From Gordonia jinghuaiqii (GTDB taxonomy: Bacteria > Actinomycetota > Actinomycetes > Mycobacteriales > Mycobacteriaceae), in NCBI RefSeq assembly GCF_014041935.1, contig NZ_CP059491.1, positions 62,001-126,000 on the forward strand: a stretch of 64,000 nucleotides of DNA, given 5' to 3'. The notes under the pieces are model-generated. The model did not search any database. It saw only the letters and a program-made list of their open reading frames with translations, and was not told the origin of the DNA. Of this stretch, positions 40,542 through 48,985 are shown piece by piece. A program made the position numbers and the translations under genes. Within the stretch, counting starts at the first letter, position 1, and every line of letters starts with the position of its first letter.

Positions 40542-41087
40542 TCACTGCGCATCGTGAACATGCGCGGGAAATCTGAGGAGGTCGGAGATCGGTGGCTGCG
40601 GGAGCACTCGCATGTCCCAGCCATCGATGTGCTCGGGCACGATCCGGTACCAGCGGCGAGCGGCGACGTTGCCGGCGCTGAAGTAGTACTCGAGATGCGG
40701 GTGGCCGACGTGGAAGTACTTCTCCGCGACGAGGTCGAGCAGCTGCTCGACGTCCTCGGGGTCGGTCACCGGCTCGGCGTGACCCTCGAGAGTCACCGCG
40801 CGGACGCTGGCGAGTTCGTCGCCCTGGTCGATGAGCGCGGACACCGTCCCGCCGGCGTCGATCGTCTCGATGTGCCGATGGTCGGGCGTCGTCGTCTGTC
40901 CCGGGTCGCCGACGGTGGGATCGAGTGCGATGTAGATCGCGTCGTCCACCGTGACGAAGACGACGGGGGAGATGTGGATCCGCCCGCCGGAAGGCGCGGT
41001 GGCGAGCCGGAGCCAGAGCGCCTTCTCCAGGAATCCTTGGCGTTTCGCACCGTCGAGCGGGGCGAGGTGGCCCAGAGTGATCGGCAT
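40542..41087 (-). CDS. Pyridoxamine 5'-phosphate oxidase-like flavin-binding protein
   Basis: This 181-residue split-barrel protein shows LWLRLATAPSGGRIHISPVVFVTVDDAIYIALD and TLEGHAEPVTDPEDVEQLL, typical of the PPOX/FMN- or F420-binding group. It lacks features that would identify true PdxH. Relatives are F420-dependent reductases, FMN-binding reductases or heme degraders. It is the third gene of the operon and could reduce an oxidised ring intermediate. ATG 41087 is preceded by GAGGAC. Confidence 0.7.
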   Translation of the reverse strand: MPITLGHLAPLDGAKRQGFLEKALWLRLATAPSGGRIHISPVVFVTVDDAIYIALDPTVGDPGQTTTPDHRHIETIDAGGTVSALIDQGDELASVRAVTLEGHAEPVTDPEDVEQLLDLVAEKYFHVGHPHLEYYFSAGNVAARRWYRIVPEHIDGWDMRVLPQPPISDLLRFPAHVHDAQ

Positions 41088-41174
41088 GTGGATGTCCTCA
41101 TTTCTCGGTCGGCCCGGCCCGTCACCGAGTGGCGGAGTTCTCGGTGAGCGACGAGCCGGGCGTCACGGACTGGA

Positions 41175-42269
41175 TCAGGCGAAGGCGGGGAGAACTTCCT
41201 TGGCCATGAACTTCAGGTTCTCCAGCACCGCCTCGTTGGGCTGTCCCATCGCAACCAGGCAGACGATGTGGTCGACGCCGATCTCTTCGTACGCCTTGAA
41301 CCGCTCGATCATCCGATCGGGGGTGGTGAGGATCGGGTCGGCGTACTTCTCGTAGAGCCCGTCACGGGAAATCGCTTCGGACTCCGGGTACACCCGGCCG
41401 GCCCGGATGTAGTCGTCGACCCGGTCGCCCACGCCGCGGGCTGCGAGGCGGCCTTCCTTGGTCTGGGTCTTTCCACTGCCCTTCACGAGTGCCTTGTAGT
41501 GGTTGTACTCGTTGAGGATGTCGCCGAAGTACTCCTGGGCCTCGTCCTCGGTGCGGCCGAGCCAGGTGTGACGCAGTGCCATGACCTCACCGCGGGGCTT
41601 ACCGCTGGCCGCGGCCGCGTCGTTGAAGGTCTGGACGAGCTCCTCGAGATCACCGTAGGGCTCGAAGTTGCCGTGGTTGGGGGCCGTCAGCAGGTTCAGG
41701 CCCTGCTCGGCAACCCGCTTGACTCCGTCGACACTCTGGGAGGCCACCCAGAGATCGGGGGACGGCTGGGTGACCGGCTTGGGCACGATCGTGGTCTCGG
41801 GGAAAGAGAAGTACTTCCCGTCGTAGGTCAGGTCGTCCTCGACCCAGGCCCGGCGGATGATCTCGAGGGCCTCCTCGTAGATGTCGCGTGCTTCCGCGGG
41901 GTTGATGCCGAGTCGGTCCAGCTGGTAGCGGCTGCCGCCGCGTGCCACTCCGATGCTCATCCGGCCGGGTGCCAGGTGGTCGAGGAGTGCCATTTCCGAG
42001 GCAACCAGGAGCGGATGGTAGTTGGGCAGCACCACGACGCCAGGCATGATCTTCAGTCGCTTTGTGCGGGTGGCGGCGGCCGCACTGAAGGCGAGCGACG
42101 ACGGGTTGGTCACATAGTTCTGGAACTGGTTCTCATTGATCATGACGCCTTCGAAACCGAGGTCCTCGGCGGCATCGACGATCGACAGCATGTCGTTGAG
42201 CAGGTCGGTCCAGGGCCGGCTCATGTCGGGGTAGAAGAAGGGCGTCGTGACCCAGATCTTGAGTGACAT
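41175..42269 (-). CDS. Luciferase-like (LLM) flavin-dependent monooxygenase
   Basis: This 364-residue TIM-barrel protein has KIWVTTPFFYPD at the start, AEDLGFEGVMINENQF near 35, LKIMPGVVVLPNYHPLLVASEMALLDHLAPGRMSIGVARGG near 75-115 and VDHIVCLVAMGQ near the end. That is the bacterial luciferase/alkanal monooxygenase pattern that uses reduced FMN supplied by a reductase. The reductase at 52346 carries the same operator upstream of its operon, making a plausible two-component oxygenase. ATG 42269 is preferred over 42275 because AGGAGA lies 7 bp before it. F420 use cannot be excluded. Confidence 0.85.
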   Translation of the reverse strand: MSLKIWVTTPFFYPDMSRPWTDLLNDMLSIVDAAEDLGFEGVMINENQFQNYVTNPSSLAFSAAAATRTKRLKIMPGVVVLPNYHPLLVASEMALLDHLAPGRMSIGVARGGSRYQLDRLGINPAEARDIYEEALEIIRRAWVEDDLTYDGKYFSFPETTIVPKPVTQPSPDLWVASQSVDGVKRVAEQGLNLLTAPNHGNFEPYGDLEELVQTFNDAAAASGKPRGEVMALRHTWLGRTEDEAQEYFGDILNEYNHYKALVKGSGKTQTKEGRLAARGVGDRVDDYIRAGRVYPESEAISRDGLYEKYADPILTTPDRMIERFKAYEEIGVDHIVCLVAMGQPNEAVLENLKFMAKEVLPAFA

Positions 42270-42371
42270 GGTCATGTCTCCTAACTGTGGTGTGGTCGAC
42301 TCGTCCGGAGGACGGAAGTCGGTGACTGACGCTCCGATCCGGAAGGCGGAGCAAGCTTTTCGAGAGGCTGG

Positions 42372-42872
42372 TCAGCGTCGAAGCGCGATGAGGGTGTCGC
42401 TGTAGGACTCGTCGTCACCGGTGTGGCGCCAGCCGGACGGCATCACCGGTCCGACGGTCAAGACCAGCGTGGCTTCGACGCCGACCGCCCGGCACGTGTA
42501 CCGGTATCCGGCAGGCGCCCAGAAGAAATCCCCGGCCTCGACCAGGTAATCGACTGTGACGTCGTCGATGTCGGTGACCAGCATCTGGAATCTGCCGCTC
42601 AGGCAGCCGAGGGTCTCGTCCCAGCTCGTGGCCTGCCACGTGGTGTCGTCCGCGTCGGCGCGCATGAAGCTGATGCCCTGGCTGAAGTGTCGGGAGCCGT
42701 CGCGTTCCCGGGAGAGGAACACACCGGAGTCGGCGCCGGTCGCGAAGGTGATCCGCGGCATCTCGGCGATCTCGGTAGATGCGAACCGCCGGGGAAACCG
42801 GTTCTCCTGCTTGGGAGCCGACGCGCGGATCGAGGCTCCTGCGGCGCGCCTGGACGCGATGCTCGAGCTCAT
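42372..42872 (-). CDS. Cupin-domain protein, first gene of the catabolic operon
   Basis: This 166-residue protein has a basic, disordered start of about 30 residues and a cupin barrel (GSRHFSQGISFMRAD, TLGCLSGRFQMLVTD, YLVEAGDFFWAPAGYRYTCRAVG). The usual His-rich metal motif is degenerate: no HxH in motif 1. It may therefore bind a ligand without catalysis. ATG 42872 has AGGAG 5 bp upstream. Two copies of the regulon operator lie at 42898-42911 and 42996-43009, just upstream, so this gene opens the operon down to 37505. Confidence 0.7.
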   Translation of the reverse strand: MSSSIASRRAAGASIRASAPKQENRFPRRFASTEIAEMPRITFATGADSGVFLSRERDGSRHFSQGISFMRADADDTTWQATSWDETLGCLSGRFQMLVTDIDDVTVDYLVEAGDFFWAPAGYRYTCRAVGVEATLVLTVGPVMPSGWRHTGDDESYSDTLIALRR

Positions 42873-42897
42873 GGTCACTCCTGTCTGGTCCTGGCCT

Positions 42898-42911
42898 GTG
42901 AATCGTTTCTA
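42898..42911 (-). promoter_or_regulatory. Regulon operator O1
   Basis: GTGAATC|GTTTCTA matches the shared 14-bp motif (ideal TAGAAWC|GWTTCTA, C|G centre). It lies 26 bp upstream of the cupin start codon. Confidence 0.7.
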
Positions 42912-42971
42912 TAGTTCGCCGATGGCGTCGTTTCGGAAACGGGGGCTACTGCCGCTAGCTCAGACGATATC

Positions 42972-42985
42972 GGAACGAGCGTTCC
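42972..42985. promoter_or_regulatory. Inverted repeat GGAACG-AG-CGTTCC
   Basis: A perfect 6-bp inverted repeat with a 2-base spacer lies between operators O1 and O2. It could bind another dimeric regulator, or may be chance. Confidence 0.3.
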
Positions 42986-42995
42986 ATCTCAAGAC

Positions 42996-43009
42996 TAAAA
43001 ACGATTCTA
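42996..43009 (-). promoter_or_regulatory. Regulon operator O2
   Basis: TAAAAAC|GATTCTA is a second copy 98 bp (about nine helical turns) from O1, a distance that would allow looping by a tetrameric LacI-type repressor. Confidence 0.7.
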
Positions 43010-43113
43010 TCGCACCGGTAAGCGATGATGCCTTGTGAATAGGGGCCGGACTCGCTGAGGTCATTGACGACCTTAGCGGGCCCGGCGAGATCGGGTTGAT
43101 CAAACGAGTGGTG

Positions 43114-45093
43114 TCACCTCACCGCTTGAGCAACTTTGTCGCGCGACACCGTGAGGTAGTCGTCGGCAGTGAACGACTCGGTGTCGGCCCGGTACTTCAT
43201 GAGGGTCCAGGGCAGTGCGTTGATGACCCGGCCGCGGCTGTTTCGGTACCAGTTGTCGGTGCCCGGGTGTGTCCACACCAGCGTTGCGTGCTCGGCGTCG
43301 ACGTCCTCGTTGTACTTCTCGAACACGTCGGGGCGGACCTCGATAGAGGCGATGGAGCGTTCGACCATGTCCACCATCGCATCGACGGCGTACCCGATCG
43401 CGCACTCGGCGATATAGAGCGCGCTGCCGCCGTGCGCGGGGGTCGTGTGCGGGCCGCCGATCACGAACAGATTGGGGAAGTCCGGAACCGTGACACCGAG
43501 GTAGGCGCTGGCGTCGTCGTCGCCCCAGACATCCCGGAGTGACACCCCGCCTCGGCCGACAACATTCACGGTCGACAGCATCTTCGCGGCCTGGAACCCG
43601 GTGGCGTAGACGACGGCGTCGACCTCGTGGGCGGTGCCGGCGGAGTCGATCACGTGACGTTCGTCGAGGCGGGTGGCGCTCTGCGGAACCAACACGACGT
43701 CGGGACGTCGGATGGTGTCGAACCACTCGTTGTCCATGAGGATGCGCTTGCTGTACGGGGGATAGTCCGGGACGACCAGTTCGGCGAATGTCTCGGCATC
43801 CTCGCCGAGACGCTCGAGCGCGGTGGCGGTGAGGAACTCGCGGTGTCTGTCGTTGTGCTCGTTGACCGATCGGTTCGGATGGGCCCACGAGGGATCGCGT
43901 CGCAGGGTTTCGAGCAGCTTGTCCTGGAACTGCCAGATCAACCGCAGCCGGTAGAAGGCCGCGTAGAAGGGCACCTGGTCCATGAGAAGGCGGACGTCGT
44001 CGGAGACGAACCGCAGATAGTTGGCATTCGGCGCGACCCACTGCGGGGTCCGCTGGAACACCGTGGTCACTTCGGCGGCATCGGCGATCGCGGGCACGAT
44101 CTGCATCGCGGTTGCGCCGGTGCCGATGATGGCGACCTTCTTTCCCTGCGGGTCGAACGAGGTGTCCCACCGCGCGGAGTGGAATTGCTTGCCCTGGAAC
44201 GTGTCCGCACCCGGGAGGGACGGGATCGAGGGCTCACTGAGGGTTCCCACGCAGGTCATCACGACGTTGGCGTGCAGCGTGGAGGGCCCGTCGGTGGCGT
44301 GGTCGAGTTCAGCGACCCAGACCTGCGCGTCCTCATCCCACGTGACGCGTTCGACATCGGTGTCGTACCGCGTGCGGGCGGTGACGCCGTACTCCTCGGC
44401 CACCTCGCGGAGATAGGTCAGCACTTCCGGCTGCTTGGCGTAGTAGCGCGACCAGTTTCGCGGCGCGAACGAGTAGGAGTAGATGTGGGCCGGCGTGTCC
44501 ACACCCGCGCCCGGATAGACGTTGTCCCGCCAGACACCGCCCACCTGGGACTTCCGCTCGACGATGGTGAAGTCGATGCCGAGGCTGCCGAGCCGCGCGG
44601 CGGCGGCGATGCCGGCTGCACCGGCGCCGATGATCAGGACGTGGAGATCGTCGGCGCCGGCCGGCCGCTCGCCGTGCCAGGTGAGTGCCGGGCGCCGGCG
44701 GAATCCGCCCTCCTCGGACATCAAGGGACCGTAGGTGAGTGGCACTTCCTCGCCCAGCGATGCGCTGAGCATCGCGATCAGTTCGTCGTCCGCGGGTGGC
44801 CGGCGGAGAGTGGCCTTGCCGTCACGGATCGCCGTCACCTCGGCGAGGACCGCCTCCTGGATACGGCGCTGGTGGTCCTCATCGAGTCCGGCGTCATCGT
44901 TGTCGTTGAGGGCCACCGTGCGACTCGGGGTGAATTCGCCACGCAACCAATCGATCCGGCCCGTCAACTGAGCGAGCACGAGTTGCAGGGTCGGGATGTT
45001 CCCCGCCGCGACGGCGCGTGCCAGTTCACCGTCGGATGCGGTGATCGCGGCGGGCGTGGGCCACAAAGGTGGGGTCGGGTCGGGAGAGGTCAT
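43114..45093 (-). CDS. HAPMO-like type I Baeyer-Villiger monooxygenase
   Basis: This 659-residue flavoprotein has an N-terminal extension of about 145 residues, FAD motif GAGAAG at 156-161, the BVMO fingerprint FQGKQFHSARWD at 299-310 and the NADPH motif GTGATA at 324-329. The long extension and length match the 4-hydroxyacetophenone monooxygenase group. It should convert a ketone to an ester or lactone, or oxidise a heteroatom. It carries operator O3 15 bp before the start codon and a separate TetR-type palindrome further up, so it may have two controls. In the proposed pathway it could open or oxidise a ring ketone. Confidence 0.85.
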   Translation of the reverse strand: MTSPDPTPPLWPTPAAITASDGELARAVAAGNIPTLQLVLAQLTGRIDWLRGEFTPSRTVALNDNDDAGLDEDHQRRIQEAVLAEVTAIRDGKATLRRPPADDELIAMLSASLGEEVPLTYGPLMSEEGGFRRRPALTWHGERPAGADDLHVLIIGAGAAGIAAAARLGSLGIDFTIVERKSQVGGVWRDNVYPGAGVDTPAHIYSYSFAPRNWSRYYAKQPEVLTYLREVAEEYGVTARTRYDTDVERVTWDEDAQVWVAELDHATDGPSTLHANVVMTCVGTLSEPSIPSLPGADTFQGKQFHSARWDTSFDPQGKKVAIIGTGATAMQIVPAIADAAEVTTVFQRTPQWVAPNANYLRFVSDDVRLLMDQVPFYAAFYRLRLIWQFQDKLLETLRRDPSWAHPNRSVNEHNDRHREFLTATALERLGEDAETFAELVVPDYPPYSKRILMDNEWFDTIRRPDVVLVPQSATRLDERHVIDSAGTAHEVDAVVYATGFQAAKMLSTVNVVGRGGVSLRDVWGDDDASAYLGVTVPDFPNLFVIGGPHTTPAHGGSALYIAECAIGYAVDAMVDMVERSIASIEVRPDVFEKYNEDVDAEHATLVWTHPGTDNWYRNSRGRVINALPWTLMKYRADTESFTADDYLTVSRDKVAQAVR

Positions 45094-45107
45094 GTCGAGG
45101 CTCCTTT

Positions 45108-45121
45108 TGGAAACGATTCGC
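45108..45121 (-). promoter_or_regulatory. Regulon operator O3
   Basis: TGGAAAC|GATTCGC lies 15-28 bp upstream of the BVMO start. The right half is the weakest of the set. Confidence 0.6.
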
Positions 45122-45169
45122 TACCGGTGAGCGGTAGGTTCGACGCTACGCGGACTTCTGCGAATATAC

Positions 45170-45183
45170 ATACCGACCGGTAT
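45170..45183. promoter_or_regulatory. TetR-type palindrome upstream of the BVMO
   Basis: ATACCG-AC-CGGTAT is a perfect inverted repeat with a 2-base centre, in an AT-rich patch 77 bp upstream of the BVMO start. Its form is typical of TetR-family operators. I found no second copy in front of the TetR gene at 56934-57584. Confidence 0.5.
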
Positions 45184-45314
45184 TTACAAGCGAGAATCCG
45201 CAGGTAAGAAGGATTCCGGTTCCATGAGGGATTCACCGCACGGTATGCATTGCGTTCCTGGTGCTCGGCGGACGGGCCGGGCGGGGGAAGGCGAATGGGG
45301 AGGGAGCACAAGAA

Positions 45315-45351
45315 GGCTGTGGCCGCCACCCGGTGGGTGGCGGCCACAGCC
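45315..45351 (-). terminator. Strong hairpin downstream of the NAMPT-like gene
   Basis: A perfect 16-bp stem (GGCTGTGGCCGCCACC with its complement) and a 5-base loop start 54 bp beyond the stop codon of the NAMPT-like gene. The exit is moderately T-rich on the minus strand. Confidence 0.75.
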
Positions 45352-45405
45352 CCATTGATGGGTTGCACCGAGCCCGGCGATGCCGGTTCGCCTATCGCCG
45401 TTGCG

Positions 45406-46842
45406 TCAGGCGATTGCCTCGACGTTGTCGGGCTGCTTGTAGTAGTGCTCGGGCACGGGGCGCTCGCTCCGCTCGATGACCTCAGCGAATGTCGTCTTGT
45501 TGAGAAGCTCGCCGTTGCGGTACACCGGCACCAACAGGTTCTCTTCCGCGGGAATCGAATCGCGCAGAACCGTGCGGTACTCGCCGTCGGTGAACTGCAG
45601 CGCGAATCGGCCTTCTCGCGAGTGCTTCATGAGATCGCCCTTGGGGCGCTTGGCGGCCCCCCGCCATTCCCCGTTCACGCAGATCGCACTCGCCTTGTAC
45701 CCGAAGTTCTGCATGTCGCGGCTGACGTCCTGCAGGAGTCCTCCACCCATGCCGCACAGGACGTTTTCACCGGAAAGGCCGCGCTTCTCGAGCTCCTCGT
45801 AGATCTGGCGATGCTGTTCGATGTCGAGGCCGTCACCTTGGACCACCCGGACGTTGGGCGGTAGGACCTTGAATCCCTTGCTGTTGACGGTGGCGCCGAA
45901 CGCCTCCAGCAGAGCTTCGGTCGTCTCGACAGGCGTCAGGACCTGGTTGCCCGAATCGACACGAACCGCGACCATGCCCGGGTAGGCGAGAATCTCCTCT
46001 CGCAGTTCCTTGCCGATGATGTTGCGGACCGCGTTCTCGTGATCGAAAGTGTCGGTCAGCAGGCCGGCGAGGCCGGAATCGGTGTCGGCGAGCATCATTC
46101 GGAAGGTGTCGGCCTCGTTTGCGGCACCGCGGGTGGTGGTCACCGAGTGGTCCAGATATGCGGTGGCTCCGCGGGGAGGATTGGCTTCGCCGTAGTACTC
46201 GTCGGCGGCGAGGTAGCCCGCCATGACCTCGGACTGGTCGAAGTTGACCAGATGCCCGAGGTCGCCGAGCACAGCCGACTCGTTCGAGGTTGCCGCGCGG
46301 GGCCCGTAGTTGTGCAGGTACATACGCAGGAGCTCGGGGGTGTCCGAGGTACGTTCGAGAACTTCGCGCAGGTTCTGCTTGGCCGTCCAGCTCAGCGTTC
46401 CCACCGACGTCGGGTACCAAAGTGCCCGCTGTAGAGGTGTTTCGAGGAAGTTCGAGATCCACGCGTACTTGGGATCGGTGTTGATGACCTGCATGAGTAC
46501 GTTGCGAGTCGGCACCACCGTGCCCTCGGGGACGGCCTCGATCTCGACTGGCAGGTAGCCGCCGTGATCGTTGATCAGGTCATCCCAGGCCTGCCGGCGG
46601 AAGTCGCCGCCGACCTTGGTGAGAACTTCCTCGGCGAGGTCGACGTCGTCCTTGGTGATGGGCTTGGACAGGTACTCCTGCAAGTAGGCCTGCAGGCCTA
46701 CGAACATGGTCACCGGGAACTTGCCGCCGCGCGACTCGTAGTAGGACGAGACGTATTCGGTGCCCTCCGGCCACATGCGCATGACCCAGTGCTTGTAGAC
46801 GTCCGTGAGGAGCAGGATGTTGCGAGTCGATGACTGACCCAT
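45406..46842 (-). CDS. NAMPT-like nicotinamide phosphoribosyltransferase homologue with altered base pocket
   Basis: This 478-residue protein aligns along its length with nicotinamide phosphoribosyltransferase (NAMPT/NadV): LLLTDVYKHW at the start, catalytic His232 in DHSVTTTRG, Asp264 in LTDTFDH, the phosphate-binding RVDSGN with Arg294 and Asp296, QGDG, and GMGGGLLQ. These PRPP-handling parts are intact. The base site differs from human NAMPT as I recall it: Phe193 is Tyr179, Asp219 (which holds the amide) is Glu205, and the HDFGYRG segment reads HNYGPRA. It therefore probably phosphoribosylates a different N-heterocycle, or nicotinamide with changed affinity. Start ATG 46842 follows AGGAAGG. 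Operator O4 is a perfect palindrome upstream. No NadR, NadM or NAD genes are near. Confidence 0.85.
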   Translation of the reverse strand: MGQSSTRNILLLTDVYKHWVMRMWPEGTEYVSSYYESRGGKFPVTMFVGLQAYLQEYLSKPITKDDVDLAEEVLTKVGGDFRRQAWDDLINDHGGYLPVEIEAVPEGTVVPTRNVLMQVINTDPKYAWISNFLETPLQRALWYPTSVGTLSWTAKQNLREVLERTSDTPELLRMYLHNYGPRAATSNESAVLGDLGHLVNFDQSEVMAGYLAADEYYGEANPPRGATAYLDHSVTTTRGAANEADTFRMMLADTDSGLAGLLTDTFDHENAVRNIIGKELREEILAYPGMVAVRVDSGNQVLTPVETTEALLEAFGATVNSKGFKVLPPNVRVVQGDGLDIEQHRQIYEELEKRGLSGENVLCGMGGGLLQDVSRDMQNFGYKASAICVNGEWRGAAKRPKGDLMKHSREGRFALQFTDGEYRTVLRDSIPAEENLLVPVYRNGELLNKTTFAEVIERSERPVPEHYYKQPDNVEAIA

Positions 46843-47008
46843 AGTTGACTTACCTTCCTGGTAGTGCTGCATCGATCGGTGATGAATGAGTGAAGGTTCC
46901 CCGAGTGGTGATCGGCCCCAGCGCGACGTTTGCTTCCGGAATCGTATCCACCCGACGCGCGGTCCGGGTGAGAAACATCTTGCGGCTCGTGTAACAAACC
47001 CGCAGTAT

Positions 47009-47022
47009 CAGAAACGTTTCTA
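47009..47022 (-). promoter_or_regulatory. Regulon operator O4
   Basis: CAGAAAC|GTTTCTA contains the perfect 12-bp palindrome AGAAACGTTTCT, the best-formed CG-centred copy in the window. It lies 167 bp upstream of the NAMPT-like start. Confidence 0.75.
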
Positions 47023-47272
47023 TAACCTAGATCACAATAATCAAGCAGAGTGACACACGTCAATACCCTTCGTTGCCGCACCATGCGGATTCGTGATCTG
47101 TCGATCATTTGTGCTGTTCAGAGCCTCTCGTACGGTTGCTCCTGCGACCGGTTGAGGAGGCTCCCTTGAAGGAGGACGCATGGGAGCCAGGCGCGACGGC
47201 TCAGATCCAGGTCCGATTCGCTGGGTGGATCGGCAACCGATTCTGGGCGTCGGTTGCCGTAGCCACCGCAGC

Positions 47273-47286
47273 AAGAATCGTTTATG
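47273..47286 (+). promoter_or_regulatory. Regulon operator O5
   Basis: AAGAATC|GTTTATG is a weaker copy 200 bp upstream of the aldehyde dehydrogenase. O4 and O5 are 264 bp apart and could loop. Confidence 0.55.
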
Positions 47287-47486
47287 CTCAGTCCGACCAG
47301 AGAGATCGGGGTCACAGTCGAGCACGGGCCGCGGGGAGTCCTCGACGGTCGCCCGCCCGAACACCACATGGCCGAACAGGCTCCCATCTCTCGTGATCAC
47401 CCACGCCGCGAGAACTCGCGCCGGCCTACCTGCTACCAGTTCAGGGCGATGGCCCTGACAAACCCAACGAAGAAGGGCAGTCAACG

Positions 47487-48947
47487 ATGACAACCACACT
47501 TTCCCTCGCCGCCGGGGTCCTCCCCGAACTGGAACGCCTGTCCGCGGGCCACTACATCGACGGACAGTGGACCCCCAGCGAGTCCGACGCCCGGATCGAT
47601 GTCTACAGTCCGGCGACCGAAGAGATCGTCGGGTCCATTCCGGCCGGCACGGCCGGAGACGCGGACCGTGCGGTGACCGCCGCCCGACGGGCCTTCGCAG
47701 AGTGGTCGGCGACGCCTCGCGAGAAGCGACTCGGATATCTCAAGGCCATCACGGAGGCGTTGAACGAGCGTCGTGAGGAACTCGCTCAAGTGATGTCCTT
47801 GGAGATAGGCTCGCCAATCCAGTTGTCGCGCAACATGCAGGCCCTTCTGCCGTCGGTGACCTTCCAGGTCGCGACCGAGCTCCTCACCGACTACGAGTTC
47901 GAGTACCAGCTCAACGGTGTGAACATCGTGCGCGAGCCCATCGGCGTCGTCGGCGGTATCGTGCCGTGGAACTTCCCCCTTCATCAGGTGGCGCTCAAGG
48001 TGGCGCCCGCGATCGCATCCGGTTGCACCATCGTCATCAAGTCGACTGAGGTCGCCCCGCTGTCGGCGGTGCTCTTCGCCGACATCCTCGACAAGGCCGG
48101 CCTCCCCCGCGGTGTGTTCAACTTGGTTCACGGCACCGGTCTGGAAGTGGGTGAGGCGATCGCGTCCCACCCCGAGGTGGACATGGTCTCGTTCACCGGA
48201 TCGACCCGCGCCGGTCGGCGCGTCAGCGAACTCGCCTCGGCGACCATCAAGAAGGTCGCCCTCGAGCTCGGCGGAAAGTCGGCGAACGTGATTCTCGACG
48301 GCGCGGACCTGGAAAAGGCAGTTACGGCAGGAATTCTCGACTGTTACACCAACGCCGGACAGGCCTGCAACGCCCAGACCCGCATGCTGGTGCCGCGCGC
48401 TCTTCTGGGGCAGGCCGAGGAGATCGCTGCCAAGGTCGCCGGGGGCCAGGTGGTCGGCGACCCCGCGGACGAGAACACCACCGTCGGACCGGTCGTCTCC
48501 GCCACGCAGCGTGACCGGGTCCGCCAACTCATCAACCAGGGCGTGCGCGAGGGCGCACGGCTCGTCGCCGGTGGCGCCGAGCAGCCCGCCGGCCTCGACA
48601 CCGGCTTCTATGTCCGACCGACGGTCTTCAGCGATGTCAAGCACGACATGACCATCGCCAGGGAAGAGATCTTCGGGCCGGTGCTCTCGATCCTGCCCTA
48701 CGACACCGTCGAGGAAGCCGTCCACATCGCCAACGACACCGTCTACGGCCTGAGCGGCGCGGTCTGGGGTCCGCAGGACGAGGCCGTCGAGGTGGCCAAG
48801 CAGATCCGCAGCGGGCAGGTCTTCGTCAACGGCGCCGACTACAACTTCCACGCACCCTTCGGCGGATACAAGCAGTCGGGCAACGGTCGTGAATGGGGAG
48901 TCTTCGGGCTCGAGGAGTACCTCGAGGTCAAGGCCCTGCTGGTCTAG
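47487..48947 (+). CDS. NAD(P)-dependent aldehyde dehydrogenase
   Basis: This 486-residue ALDH has GVVGGIVPWNFPLHQV near 150, the cofactor motif SFTGSTRAGRR near 235, general base Glu260 in LELGGKSAN and the nucleophile Cys294 in NAGQACNAQTR. It oxidises an aldehyde to an acid in the cytoplasm. It shares an operon with a CoA ligase 38 bp downstream, a common pairing that turns an aldehyde into an acyl-CoA. Operator O5 lies upstream. The aldehyde could come from ring opening in the proposed pathway (inference). Confidence 0.9.
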   Translation: MTTTLSLAAGVLPELERLSAGHYIDGQWTPSESDARIDVYSPATEEIVGSIPAGTAGDADRAVTAARRAFAEWSATPREKRLGYLKAITEALNERREELAQVMSLEIGSPIQLSRNMQALLPSVTFQVATELLTDYEFEYQLNGVNIVREPIGVVGGIVPWNFPLHQVALKVAPAIASGCTIVIKSTEVAPLSAVLFADILDKAGLPRGVFNLVHGTGLEVGEAIASHPEVDMVSFTGSTRAGRRVSELASATIKKVALELGGKSANVILDGADLEKAVTAGILDCYTNAGQACNAQTRMLVPRALLGQAEEIAAKVAGGQVVGDPADENTTVGPVVSATQRDRVRQLINQGVREGARLVAGGAEQPAGLDTGFYVRPTVFSDVKHDMTIAREEIFGPVLSILPYDTVEEAVHIANDTVYGLSGAVWGPQDEAVEVAKQIRSGQVFVNGADYNFHAPFGGYKQSGNGREWGVFGLEEYLEVKALLV

Positions 48948-48985
48948 TCGAGCGACGTCGCTGGTCGAAGGAGACAACGAAGCCG

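Larger units (their letters stand above)
45094..45405. other. Intergenic region between BVMO and NAMPT-like gene
   Basis: These 312 bp hold operator O3, a 14-bp TetR-type palindrome and a strong hairpin terminator for the NAMPT-like gene. I see no coding sequence that keeps actinobacterial codon bias. Confidence 0.7.
46843..47486. other. 644-bp divergent control region
   Basis: This region between the NAMPT-like gene and the aldehyde dehydrogenase contains operators O4 and O5 and an AT-rich patch at 47005-47045. Reading frames here are short, Arg/Ser-rich and overlap both strands, so I call no gene. Both flanking promoters must lie within it. Confidence 0.6.

Noticed and set aside
43627..45207. 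526-codon plus-strand frame under the BVMO
   Set aside because: Composition is shadow-like and the opposite strand carries the complete FAD and BVMO motifs. The same reasoning applies to 47481-48977 and 60669-62345.
47041..47499. 152-codon frame in the divergent control region
   Set aside because: It is Arg/Pro/Ser-rich with no ribosome site and runs into the aldehyde dehydrogenase start; its extent is explained by base composition.
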